A stretch of 64,000 nucleotides of DNA. Origin: UBA12481 sp942493265. Lineage in GTDB: Bacteria; Bacteroidota; Bacteroidia; Bacteroidales; UBA12481. Under the pieces are notes generated by a model that was not told the origin of the DNA, did not search any database, and saw only the letters and a list, made by a program, of their open reading frames with translations. Positions 44,753 through 53,792 of the stretch are shown piece after piece. Numbering within the stretch: position 1 is the stretch's first letter; every line of letters starts with the position of its first letter. The DNA is taken from the NCBI GenBank assembly GCA_942493265.1, contig OW818688.1, forward strand, positions 3,224,001-3,288,000, given 5' to 3'. The translations under genes were made by a program, and so were the position numbers.

Positions 44753-47062
44753 TTATGATGGCACAAGCAGTTCAACTCCCGGTTTAAGCAGATAACTTTT
44801 TTGGTTAACAAAGACTTCCAGGGGCAAGTCTCCCTGAACAGTCAACCTGACAGTCAGTTTACCAATGGTAATTTTGAGCAAATGGTCCCTGTAATGAATG
44901 GTAAAGGAGAGGGAAGTCCAACCTGGCGGCAGGATGGGATTGAAATGAAGATGGCTGCTCATCACGCGCATGCCACCAAACCCCTCAACTATTGCCATCC
45001 AGGTTCCGGCCATGCTGGTGACGTGGCACCCTTCACCTATTTCATGGTTGTAATCATCCAGGTCGAGCCTGCTCGTTCGCAGATATAGCTGATAGGCTTT
45101 ATCAACATAACCCAACCTGGAGGCAAGAATCGCATGAACGCAAGGAGAGAGCGAGGATTCATGTACAGTGCGCGGTTCATAGAAGTCGAAATTCCTGCGG
45201 ATCTCTTCAGTACTGAAATGATCTTCAAAAAAGTATAACCCCTGAAGAACATCGGCCTGCTTGATAAAACATGACCGGAGGATCCTATCCCACGACCAAT
45301 GCTGGTTGATCGGCCGCTCGGCAGGTTTGAGGTCTGACACCAGAAGTTGCTCCTTGTCAAGATAGCCTTCCTGCTGCAGGAAAATCCCCAGCTTTTCATC
45401 TGACGGCAGATAAACATGATTCACCAAGGTCGACCACCGGCTGGTTTCAGGCATCAGCCTGAATTTTGATTTTTGCTCGATCCGTTTCCAGTGGTCCGGA
45501 TACTTTTCCCTGACAAAATCAATGCACTCCAGCGTGTATGCCAGGGTCCAGGAGGCCATGTAATTGGTATACCAGTTATTATTTACGTTATTCTCGTATT
45601 CGTTCGGGCCTGTAACACCAAGCATCACAAACAACTGCTTGCTGTCGGAGAAATTAAAGCGCTGCGACCAGAATCGCGAGATGCCAATGAGTACTTCCAA
45701 ACCGTATTCGCCCAGATAACTGTCATCGCCGGTATGACGTATATAGTTATATATAGCGTAAGCTATCGCTCCGTTCCGGTGAATCTCCTCAAAGGTAATT
45801 TCCCATTCATTATGGCACTCCTCACCGTTTATGGTAACCATCGGGAACAAGGCTGCGCTATCCGTAAAGCCAAGCTTTTTTGCATTCTCTATTGCCTTTT
45901 CAAGGTGACGATATCTGTAAATCAATAGATTACGGGCAATATCTTTTTTCGTTGTATTCAAATAGAAAGGCAGGCAATAGGCTTCAGTATCCCAATAGGT
46001 GCTTCCTCCGTATTTTTCGCCGGTAAATCCTTTCGGGCCGATGTTGAGTAATGGGTCGCAGCCGGTATAAGTTTGGTTAAGATGAAAAATGTTGAACCTG
46101 ATCGCCTGCTGAGCGGATACATCTCCCTCAATCAGGATGTCACTACTCATCCACTTCTCTGCCCAGTGCTCGGTTTGTTCCTGTTTCAGGCTGTCATATC
46201 CGGCAAATACTGCTTCTGAAAGAACCTCACCGGCTCTTTTGAAAAGCTGGTCGGCAGGGTAATCTCTCGATGTAGTGACGGAAACAATTTTTGTGAATTG
46301 AATCTCATCACCCTCCCTAAAGGCAATATCATACTGGCTTGCCACATATTGCTCTTTGGTAATAAATTCCGGACCGATAATTCTACCCTTTTTTATAACG
46401 ACGCATGCCGGGCGCATCGCCATGCAGATATCAAAATTGCTTTTTTTAGTTCGGCTGCAAATATAGCCGGTTTCTCCGATGAAGGCCTGGCTGACTGGTT
46501 CCCAGAATTTCCCATCGTAATTGGAATCCTCATTGGAAACATCACCGTTGATGAAAAGTTCGGCTAACAGATTGCCGGAAAAATTCAACGGGAAAACCGT
46601 ATACCTAATGGCGCCGGTTTCTCTTCTCCTCATGGAAAGAAAGCGCTCTGTTTCAACCCTGACCTGATTTCCGCCGGGCCAGGATGCAAGGAACTCCCTC
46701 GACAGGGTGCCCTCCTTCATATTCAATACCTGTCGGAAGTGACTAACGGTCATGGTGTTAAGATCCAGTTCCATGCCATTGAACAGGAACTTCATCCCGA
46801 TCCAGTTTGGGGCATTCAATACTTTGGCAAAGTATTCAGGGTATCCGTTTTTCCACCAGCCCACGCGGGTTTTATCGGGATAATAAATCCCACCGATATA
46901 AAAACCCCGGAGGGAAGGACCGGAGTAGGTTTCTTCAAAATTGGCCCTCATACCCATATAGCCGTTGCCCAGACTGAACAGGGACTCTGATTTTAGATGG
47001 TTGTCGCGGTCAAAGCCCTCTTCAATAATAAGCCATTCGTCTTCCTGAAGGTATTTTTGCAT
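44753..47062 (-). CDS. GH65 maltose (or related disaccharide) phosphorylase
   Basis: A 769-residue cytoplasmic enzyme of family GH65, which splits alpha-glucosides with phosphate to beta-glucose-1-phosphate. It has the N-terminal super-sandwich, the (alpha/alpha)6 barrel with the substrate segment GSTYWDTEAYCLPFYL near 345, and the catalytic-acid motif VTGPNEYENNVNNNWYTN near 485. No signal peptide is present. Immediate neighbours pgmB and an MFS sugar porter on the same message support maltose phosphorylase over kojibiose or trehalose phosphorylase, but specificity within GH65 cannot be settled from motifs. Confidence 0.9.
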   Translation of the reverse strand: MQKYLQEDEWLIIEEGFDRDNHLKSESLFSLGNGYMGMRANFEETYSGPSLRGFYIGGIYYPDKTRVGWWKNGYPEYFAKVLNAPNWIGMKFLFNGMELDLNTMTVSHFRQVLNMKEGTLSREFLASWPGGNQVRVETERFLSMRRRETGAIRYTVFPLNFSGNLLAELFINGDVSNEDSNYDGKFWEPVSQAFIGETGYICSRTKKSNFDICMAMRPACVVIKKGRIIGPEFITKEQYVASQYDIAFREGDEIQFTKIVSVTTSRDYPADQLFKRAGEVLSEAVFAGYDSLKQEQTEHWAEKWMSSDILIEGDVSAQQAIRFNIFHLNQTYTGCDPLLNIGPKGFTGEKYGGSTYWDTEAYCLPFYLNTTKKDIARNLLIYRYRHLEKAIENAKKLGFTDSAALFPMVTINGEECHNEWEITFEEIHRNGAIAYAIYNYIRHTGDDSYLGEYGLEVLIGISRFWSQRFNFSDSKQLFVMLGVTGPNEYENNVNNNWYTNYMASWTLAYTLECIDFVREKYPDHWKRIEQKSKFRLMPETSRWSTLVNHVYLPSDEKLGIFLQQEGYLDKEQLLVSDLKPAERPINQHWSWDRILRSCFIKQADVLQGLYFFEDHFSTEEIRRNFDFYEPRTVHESSLSPCVHAILASRLGYVDKAYQLYLRTSRLDLDDYNHEIGEGCHVTSMAGTWMAIVEGFGGMRVMSSHLHFNPILPPGWTSLSFTIHYRDHLLKITIGKLTVRLTVQGDLPLEVFVNQKSYLLKPGVELLVPS

Positions 47063-47073
47063 GAGGGATACGT

Positions 47074-47715
47074 TTAAAATTCAATAAGATCCAGGGTTGC
47101 CTCCTTAAAGCCGGGGATGATCCTATCTGCCTGAGCAAGTATGTCGGGATTTCCAACACCGATACATTTCATCCGGGCATTATGAGCGGCTTCAATACCG
47201 GCAATGGCATCTTCAAAAACCAGACACTCCTCAGGAGCCAGCTTCAGATCTGAAGCAGCCTTAAGAAATACTTCAGGGTCGGGTTTTGCATGGGTAACCC
47301 GGGTTCCGTCGACAATGGATTCAAAAGCCCCGGCCAGACCAATCTGTTTTAAAATGATGCCTGCATTTTTACTGGCAGTTCCCAATGCTATTTTTTTACC
47401 TTCAGATTTTAAAAGGGCCAGAAATTCAGCTACGCCGGGCAGAATATCAGCAGGCGTCATCTTTTTAATGCTGGCGAGGTACCATTCGTTTTTCTGAGCC
47501 GCCAGAATGTGCTTTTCGGGATCCGGCAGAGTTATCCCGCCTACTTCCAGTAAAATGTTCAGGGAAGTCATCCGGCTTACCCCTTTTAATCTTTCATTAT
47601 TCTCATTGGTGAACTCAAATCCAAGTGCATGGGCTAATTTTTGCCACGCTATGAAATGGTATCCGGCTGTGTCCACAACCACACCGTCGAGGTCAAAAAT
47701 ACATCCGTTAATCAT
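47074..47715 (-). CDS. pgmB: Beta-phosphoglucomutase
   Basis: A 213-residue HAD-superfamily enzyme that converts beta-glucose-1-phosphate to glucose-6-phosphate. The nucleophile motif is FDLDGVVVDTAGYHF at residues 7-21; the Thr/Ser motif is ALGTASKNAG; KPDPEVFLKAA and VFEDAIAGIEAA complete the HAD signature. It consumes the product of the GH65 phosphorylase encoded 11 bases downstream. Its start overlaps the transporter stop as ATGA. Confidence 0.93.
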   Translation of the reverse strand: MINGCIFDLDGVVVDTAGYHFIAWQKLAHALGFEFTNENNERLKGVSRMTSLNILLEVGGITLPDPEKHILAAQKNEWYLASIKKMTPADILPGVAEFLALLKSEGKKIALGTASKNAGIILKQIGLAGAFESIVDGTRVTHAKPDPEVFLKAASDLKLAPEECLVFEDAIAGIEAAHNARMKCIGVGNPDILAQADRIIPGFKEATLDLIEF

Positions 47716-49226
47716 TTCTTAATCAGCTTAATATCATCTTTATCCGTAACAAAAATTACCGTGATTGCCGCAATAATCATGGATACACCGCCGAACGCAA
47801 GCGAATACACGGCATGACCACCGAAAACATTTCGGGTAAGGAAGCCAAGCAGGGTAGCCGCCAGGATCTGTGGAATCACTATGAAAAAGTTGAATATCCC
47901 CATGTAAATCCCCATTTTATGCTGAGGAAGTGAACCGGTAAGTATAGCATACGGCATAGAAAGAATACTTGCCCATGCAAGTCCGATCCCAATAAATGGA
48001 AGGATCAGCAGATTTGGATCCTTGATCAGGAAAATGCTGCATAAACCCAGCCCGCCGGCAACCAGGGCAATGGAGTGGGTTATTTTGCGGGAGGTGTACC
48101 TGGCAATGACCGGCAGCAGAAATGCAAAAACTGCAGCAAATCCGTTATAAACCCCAAAGAGAACACCTACCCAGTCGGCACCGTCATTATACAATTGCGA
48201 GGTAGTATCGGTTGTTCCGTAAACACTGCTTGTGACGGCGGATGTTGTATATATCCACATGGAGAACAGGGCAAGCCAGGAGAAAAACTGCACAACTGCC
48301 AGCTGGCCCATGGTTTTTGGCATCAGGTGCAAATCCGTCAGAATCTCGGTTAGCCCGTTTGATGATCCTTTTTTAACAAATTGTCCGGCAATTAATTGAA
48401 GGGCTCCAAAAGCCGCGATACCAAATCCGAGTATATATAATTCTTTTTCAAGTTTCAGATAATAGATCGAGGCTGCAAGAATCAATCCGATCAAGAACCA
48501 GATCAACCCGTTCCGGATAAACTTAGCTGCCGGTAGTCGAACGCTTTCAGTGGATTTATCTGCAGCAGATTCCTCAGCTTTGCCGAACTCCGCCAGCTCG
48601 GCAGGGGAATATTCTTTGGACCGGATGACGGTCCAGAGTACGGTACCGATAAAAACCAGCGCACCAACATAGAAGGCCCATCTGACTGAAGGAGGAATGA
48701 TCCCTTCGGCTGCCGTATTTGCAATTCCGAACCAATTGGTGAAAACATAGGGGAGCAGTGAAGCGATGACTGCTCCAACGCCGATGAAAAAGCTTTGCAT
48801 GGCAAATCCCTGGGTACGTTGTTCTGAGGACACATTATCACCAACAAAGGCACGGAATGGCTCCATGGATACGTTTATTGAGGCATCCATGATCCACAGC
48901 ATGCCTGCCGCAATCCACAATGCCGGTGAATTGGGCATCAGAACCAGAGCAATGGATGCCAGAATGGCGCCTGAAAGGAAATATGGCCTTCTTCTGCCCA
49001 GCCAGGTCCAGGTTTTGTCGCTGTAATGCCCAATGATCGGCTGAACGATCAATCCGGTTAGTGGAGCTGCAATCCAGAGAATCGGAATATTCTCGATTTT
49101 GGCCCCGAGGGTTTCAAATATCCTGCTTACGTTGGCGTTTTGAAGGGCAAAGCCCATTTGAATGCCCAGAAATCCAAAACTCATGTTCCAGATTTGCCAG
49201 AAACTAAGATGTGGTTGTTTTTTCAT
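47712..49226 (-). CDS. MFS sugar transporter (SLC45/maltose type)
   Basis: A 504-residue inner-membrane protein with about 12 hydrophobic segments of the glycoside-cation-symporter-like MFS branch. Signatures: MSFGFLGIQMGFALQNAN at the first helix, PIIGHYSDKTWTWLGRRRPY in the loop 2-3 region, and DASINVSMEPFRAFVGD. As first gene of the transporter-pgmB-GH65 operon, it likely imports maltose or short maltodextrins from the periplasm. A -7 box TATATTTG is at 49257-49250 and a predicted LacI operator at 49335-49349. Confidence 0.88.
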   Translation of the reverse strand: MKKQPHLSFWQIWNMSFGFLGIQMGFALQNANVSRIFETLGAKIENIPILWIAAPLTGLIVQPIIGHYSDKTWTWLGRRRPYFLSGAILASIALVLMPNSPALWIAAGMLWIMDASINVSMEPFRAFVGDNVSSEQRTQGFAMQSFFIGVGAVIASLLPYVFTNWFGIANTAAEGIIPPSVRWAFYVGALVFIGTVLWTVIRSKEYSPAELAEFGKAEESAADKSTESVRLPAAKFIRNGLIWFLIGLILAASIYYLKLEKELYILGFGIAAFGALQLIAGQFVKKGSSNGLTEILTDLHLMPKTMGQLAVVQFFSWLALFSMWIYTTSAVTSSVYGTTDTTSQLYNDGADWVGVLFGVYNGFAAVFAFLLPVIARYTSRKITHSIALVAGGLGLCSIFLIKDPNLLILPFIGIGLAWASILSMPYAILTGSLPQHKMGIYMGIFNFFIVIPQILAATLLGFLTRNVFGGHAVYSLAFGGVSMIIAAITVIFVTDKDDIKLIKK

Positions 49227-49249
49227 AAAAAAGGATTTGACGCGGTAAT

Positions 49250-49257
49250 CAAATATA
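49250..49257 (-). promoter_or_regulatory. Candidate -7 box TATATTTG of the maltose operon
   Basis: Exact TANNTTTG match on the minus strand, 24 bases before the transporter ATG. No good -33 element, which would fit a promoter that depends on an activator bound upstream. Confidence 0.5.
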
Positions 49258-49334
49258 GGTAATCAGCACCGTATCCGGTTATTTACAACCTGCGGCATGG
49301 CAGGGTATATCTGAATAAACATAACCCGTTAACC

Positions 49335-49349
49335 ATTTCAATCGATTGC
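49335..49349 (-). promoter_or_regulatory. Predicted LacI-family operator, site A
   Basis: On the minus strand reads GCAATCGATTGAAAT, with a 10-base perfect palindrome CAATCGATTG at its core. It lies about 80 bases upstream of the transporter operon's -7 box. An identical 15-mer in the same orientation relative to its gene is found before susC (site C). Confidence 0.62.
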
Positions 49350-49369
49350 TACGAGCGAAAAAAAAGGTT

Positions 49370-50389
49370 TCAGGGACGGGTGGATTCCCGGATAATCAAT
49401 TCAGTTTTGATCACCTGATGAATGAAAGGCCTTATCACCTGGTGATTTAAGAGTCGGTCGAGTAGCAATTGGGCGGAAGTTTGGCCGATAAGGTAGGCAT
49501 GCTGATCGACGGTGCTGAGAGCCGGATTGGTTACCTGAGTGATCAATCCATTGGAGAAGGCAAAAACCGATACTTCTTCCGGGATTTTTATCTTGAGTTC
49601 AAAAAGCGCCTTGACAACACCGGTGGCAGTGAATTCATTAACAGTAAAAAAGGCATCCGGAGGTTCCGACAGGTTCATTAATTGTTTGGTCCGGATCATC
49701 GCTTGCTTGAAGTTGTCGCAGTAAATGATTAAGTCCCTGTTTATCTCCATGTTATTGTCACGAAGTGCGTCGAGGTATCCGCCTCTCCTGAAATCGGCTA
49801 TGGGTAATCCGGGAGGCCCCGAAAGATGAGCAATCTTCCGGCATCCGCTGCGGATCAGATGACTGACCGCCGAATATGCACCCTGGTAGTCGTCAACAGT
49901 AACCTTGTCTGTTTCGATTTCTACGCAAACCCGGTCGAACATGCCAACCGGGACTCCATGTTCAAGCACATTTTTCAGATGGTCGAAATTCCGTGTTTCC
50001 TTTGAAAGTGATATTAAGATCCCTTCCACGCGGCTGTTCAGTAATGCCTGTACTGCAATGAGTTCGCGATTATATGATTCGTTGGACTGGTAGATCATCA
50101 CATTATAACCAGCATCATACGCAACGTCTTCAATTCCGCTGATCACGGAAGAAAAAAAGTGATGTACGATCTCGGGAATGATCAATCCGATTGTTTTGGT
50201 GCGGCAATTGCGCAAGCTCAATGCAATCGGGTTCGGATAGTAATTCCAGAGCTTTGCCAGATCGTTAACTTTTTTGCGTGTATCCTGACTGATATCAGGG
50301 TGATTCTTAAGGGCTTTGGACACCGTTGATGGAGAAATCCCCAACTCCTCGGCCAGATCCTTGATTGTTACTTGTCCTTTTGAAATCAT
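49370..50389 (-). CDS. LacI-family transcription regulator of the starch/maltose locus
   Basis: A 339-residue regulator. The helix-turn-helix is VTIKDLAEELGISPSTVSKALKNHPDIS at the N-terminus with the hinge helix NPIALSLR, followed by a periplasmic-binding-type effector domain (KTIGLIIPEIVHHFFSSVISGIE). It sits between the transporter-pgmB-GH65 operon and susCDE and is therefore the likely maltodextrin-responsive regulator of both. A variant of the predicted operator overlaps the region just before its own start codon, suggesting autoregulation. Confidence 0.92.
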   Translation of the reverse strand: MISKGQVTIKDLAEELGISPSTVSKALKNHPDISQDTRKKVNDLAKLWNYYPNPIALSLRNCRTKTIGLIIPEIVHHFFSSVISGIEDVAYDAGYNVMIYQSNESYNRELIAVQALLNSRVEGILISLSKETRNFDHLKNVLEHGVPVGMFDRVCVEIETDKVTVDDYQGAYSAVSHLIRSGCRKIAHLSGPPGLPIADFRRGGYLDALRDNNMEINRDLIIYCDNFKQAMIRTKQLMNLSEPPDAFFTVNEFTATGVVKALFELKIKIPEEVSVFAFSNGLITQVTNPALSTVDQHAYLIGQTSAQLLLDRLLNHQVIRPFIHQVIKTELIIRESTRP

Positions 50390-50396
50390 AACTTCA

Positions 50397-50411
50397 GAAA
50401 TCGATTGAATT
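50397..50411 (+). promoter_or_regulatory. Predicted LacI-family operator, site B (variant)
   Basis: GAAATCGATTGAATT, 13 of 15 bases identical to sites A and C. It begins 8 bases upstream of the lacI start codon, a position where binding would block lacI transcription. Confidence 0.45.
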
Positions 50412-50623
50412 CATAAAGTTAGCATAATCCCCGGCATCGCGGGAGGTCCTTTCAGAGATTCAAAAATGATTTTTTTAACCAGTTTTTCACTGAAGGCAGG
50501 GCTTCCCGGAAGAAATCGACGTTGGGCAACTGGTTCTACGCACTTATTGGTTGAACCAACACGGTTAAAAACCGACTGATAACCTTGGTTTACCTCAGAA
50601 AACCGGCTCGGCAGAATATTTCC

Positions 50624-50638
50624 GCAATCGATTGAAAT
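50624..50638 (+). promoter_or_regulatory. Predicted LacI-family operator, site C
   Basis: GCAATCGATTGAAAT, identical over 15 bases to site A and in the same orientation relative to the downstream gene. It lies about 86 bases before the candidate susC -7 box, a distance matching that of site A to its promoter. Confidence 0.62.
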
Positions 50639-50786
50639 ATGGAGAAGCTGATAGTCAGTATCCTTCCATTTCGGATTATTGCAGGTTCGTTGGGATTTTC
50701 AAATAACCGACGATTGTTTTTGACTATATTTACGCTAATCGTTAAGCCAGATTGAATTATTAATTTATACTAAACCTTTAAGAGCA

Positions 50787-53768
50787 ATGAACAGAGATAG
50801 TTTTTCTTTTCTCAGAAAGCTGTTCCTGCCGGTTATTATTCTGTTGTTTGCGGGCCAGGTGGCCTTTGCGCAGCAGATGATCACAGGGACAGTGACTGAT
50901 TCCCAAAGTGGCGAAACCTTAATTGGCGCCACGGTCAGTCTTAAATCAGATCCTACCAGGGGAACCATCACGGATGCCTTTGGTAAATATGCCGTCAGTG
51001 CGGCGCAAGGGCAGATCCTTGTGTTTTCCTATGTTGGATATACGATGCAGGAAGTGACCGTAGGAGCTTCTTCCATTGTTAATGTAAAATTGGTGCCTTC
51101 AACCGAATCCATTGCTGGTGTAGTGGTAATTGGTTATGGTACTCAAAAGAAAAGTGATGCTACCGGATCTGTAACAGCCGTAAGCTCAAAGGATTTTAAC
51201 CGTGGAACCATGGCTTCACCGCAGGAACTCCTGGTTGGTAAGGCAGCCGGTGTTCAGATTACTTCTGGTGGTGGTGCACCGGGCGAAGGGGCAACCATAC
51301 GTATCCGGGGTGGCTCATCCATGTCGGCCAGCAATGATCCGCTGATCGTTGTGGATGGTGTACCTCTCGACAATGCAGGAGTCAGAGGGATGGGTAACTC
51401 GCTGAGCAGTATTAATCCAAATGATATTGAAACCTTTACGATCCTTAAGGATGCGTCGGCAACTGCCATTTATGGATCACGTGCTTCAAACGGGGTTATT
51501 ATTATCACCACCAAAAAAGGTGTTGCCGGCAGTAAGCTGAAGATTAGCTACGACGGAAAATTGTCCCTTTCAACAATTCCCAACCTGGTTCCGGTTTTAG
51601 GCGCTGAAGAATATCGTAATGTTTATAACGACCGCTATAAGGATAATCCTGCCGCATTGGCGGTATTGGGCGATGCAAGTACCAACTGGCAGAATGAGAT
51701 TTATAACAATGCCGTCGGACATGATCATAACCTCAGTGCAACAGGAGCGGTAAAAAACCTTCCGTACCGGGTATCCGTTGGGTACTCAAACCTTGATGGT
51801 ATTCTGAAGACCTCCAATATGGAGCGTTACACCGGAGCTGTCTCATTAAATCCAACATTCCTGGATAATCACCTTACCATTAATCTGAATGCCAAGGCAG
51901 TGAAGGAGAATACAAGATTTGCCAATATGGGAGCGATCGGAAGTGCGGTAGGTTTTGATCCGACACAGCCTGTATACAGTGGAAACGATGATTTTGGCGG
52001 ATATTTTGAATGGCTTCAGCCAAATGGCAACCCAATCAACATTGCCACCAATAATCCATTGGGCATGCTGGAAACTCACAACAATATTGCCGGTGTCAGC
52101 AGGATTATCGGAAATATTCAGGCCGACTATAAGTTTCATTTCCTTCCTGAACTCCGGGCTAACCTGAATATCGCCACCGACCGTTCCAATACCGACGAAA
52201 CCACTAATTGCTCAGCATCCGCCAGGCACGGCTGGGCCATTAATGGTGAAGGAAAATCGATTGGAGGGAATTTTTCAATTGTCGATCAGCAAAGAAAAAA
52301 CGACCTTCTCGATTTTTATATGAACTATGTCAAGGAATTCGGAATCAATAAATTGGATGTGATGGCTGGTTATTCATGGCAGCATTTCTGGAGGAAAGGA
52401 AGCGACTGGAATACCAATGAAGCCCAAACTAAACTCTATGGTGATACTCACTATAATTCTGAAAATTACTTGGTTTCTTTCTTCGGTCGTCTAAATTATG
52501 CGCTGCTGGATAAGTATTTATTGACTTTTACTATCAGGGAAGACGGATCATCTCGTTTTTCAAAGACAAACCGCTGGGGCCTTTTCCCATCGGCTGCATT
52601 TGCCTGGAAAATGAAGGAAGAGACTTTCCTGAAAAATGTTGAAGCTGTTTCCGACCTGAAACTCCGCCTCGGATACGGTATCACCGGTCAGCAGGATATC
52701 ATGTCAGGCGATTATCCTTACCTCGCAAGGTACACCTTTGGATATCCTACCGCAGCGTACCAGTTTGGCAGCCAGTGGATCAATACCCTGCGCCCGGAAG
52801 GTTATGATGCCAACCTCAGATGGGAACAGACAACTACCTATAATATCGGATTGGATTTCGGTTTCCTGAAGAACCGTTTAACAGGATCCGCCGAATTGTA
52901 TTACAGGCCAACCAAAGATCTTATCAATACCATCCCGGTTCCTGCAGGTACCAACCTGACCAACCAGATCCTTACAAACGTTGGTGACCTGGTTAATAAA
53001 GGAGTGGAATTTTCAGTGTTGGGAAGAATCATCTCAACTGAAGACATGGCATGGGAAGTAGGATACAACGTTTCATTCAACAAGAACGAAATCACCAGAC
53101 TGACTGCAACCGATGATCCGAATTACAAGGGTGTATTTGTCGGCGGTATAGGTGGCGGCGTAGGTAACACCATACAGATTCATACGGTCGGTTATCCGGT
53201 TTCTTCCTTCTATGTATATGAGCAGGTTTACGATAAAGCCGGAAAACCTATCGAAGGATTATATGTTGACAGGAACCTTGACGGAAAAATTTCTGATCTT
53301 GATAAATACCAGTATCATAAGCCTGCTGCCGATGTTTACATGGGTATCAACTCCAGGTTCTCCTGGAAAAACTGGGATTTCTCCTTTTCGGGAAGAGCTG
53401 TTCTGGGCAACTACATCTATAACAACGTTAATTCCGGCAATGGGGTTGCAGCTTATATGTATAATGGAGTTGGATATGCAACTAACGTGGTTTCCGATGC
53501 AATTTATACCGGATGGATCGCTCCAAGATACTGGTCGGATTATTATATCGAGGATGCATCATTTTTCCGTATGGATAACATGAACCTGGGCTACCAATTC
53601 AAAGATGTGGCATCAAGCAAGATGAATCTGTATGTATCATTAACCATGCAGAATGCGTTCGTGATAACCGGTTATAAAGGCCTCGATCCTGAAGTTTTCG
53701 GTGGCATCGATAATAATTTTTATCCTCGTCCGCGAATATTTTTACTTGGGCTGAAATTGGATTTTTAA
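50787..53768 (+). CDS. susC: SusC-like TonB-dependent maltodextrin importer
   Basis: A 993-residue outer-membrane TonB-linked porin. It has a signal peptide ending near FAQQ, then a carboxypeptidase-regulatory-like N-terminal domain (GTVTDSQSGETLIGATVSLK). The plug domain follows with the SusC signature VVIGYGTQKKSDATGSV, DASATAIYGSRASNGVIIITTKKG near residue 230, and a 22-strand barrel ending in an aromatic strand (RIFLLGLKLDF). It pairs with the SusD lipoprotein encoded 24 bases downstream. Operator C and a -7-like box lie upstream. Confidence 0.95.
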   Translation: MNRDSFSFLRKLFLPVIILLFAGQVAFAQQMITGTVTDSQSGETLIGATVSLKSDPTRGTITDAFGKYAVSAAQGQILVFSYVGYTMQEVTVGASSIVNVKLVPSTESIAGVVVIGYGTQKKSDATGSVTAVSSKDFNRGTMASPQELLVGKAAGVQITSGGGAPGEGATIRIRGGSSMSASNDPLIVVDGVPLDNAGVRGMGNSLSSINPNDIETFTILKDASATAIYGSRASNGVIIITTKKGVAGSKLKISYDGKLSLSTIPNLVPVLGAEEYRNVYNDRYKDNPAALAVLGDASTNWQNEIYNNAVGHDHNLSATGAVKNLPYRVSVGYSNLDGILKTSNMERYTGAVSLNPTFLDNHLTINLNAKAVKENTRFANMGAIGSAVGFDPTQPVYSGNDDFGGYFEWLQPNGNPINIATNNPLGMLETHNNIAGVSRIIGNIQADYKFHFLPELRANLNIATDRSNTDETTNCSASARHGWAINGEGKSIGGNFSIVDQQRKNDLLDFYMNYVKEFGINKLDVMAGYSWQHFWRKGSDWNTNEAQTKLYGDTHYNSENYLVSFFGRLNYALLDKYLLTFTIREDGSSRFSKTNRWGLFPSAAFAWKMKEETFLKNVEAVSDLKLRLGYGITGQQDIMSGDYPYLARYTFGYPTAAYQFGSQWINTLRPEGYDANLRWEQTTTYNIGLDFGFLKNRLTGSAELYYRPTKDLINTIPVPAGTNLTNQILTNVGDLVNKGVEFSVLGRIISTEDMAWEVGYNVSFNKNEITRLTATDDPNYKGVFVGGIGGGVGNTIQIHTVGYPVSSFYVYEQVYDKAGKPIEGLYVDRNLDGKISDLDKYQYHKPAADVYMGINSRFSWKNWDFSFSGRAVLGNYIYNNVNSGNGVAAYMYNGVGYATNVVSDAIYTGWIAPRYWSDYYIEDASFFRMDNMNLGYQFKDVASSKMNLYVSLTMQNAFVITGYKGLDPEVFGGIDNNFYPRPRIFLLGLKLDF

Positions 53769-53792
53769 TCTAACTAATTGGAAATTAAGATT

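Larger units (their letters stand above)
50390..50786. other. Regulatory gap between lacI and susC (397 bases)
   Basis: Contains predicted operators B (50397-50411) and C (50624-50638), the inverted repeats GTTG-GG-CAAC (50521-50530) and TTGGTT-G-AACCAA (50547-50559), and a near-consensus -7 box TATATTTA (50725-50732) about 55 bases before susC. No open frame of note and no RNA gene recognised. Confidence 0.6.
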
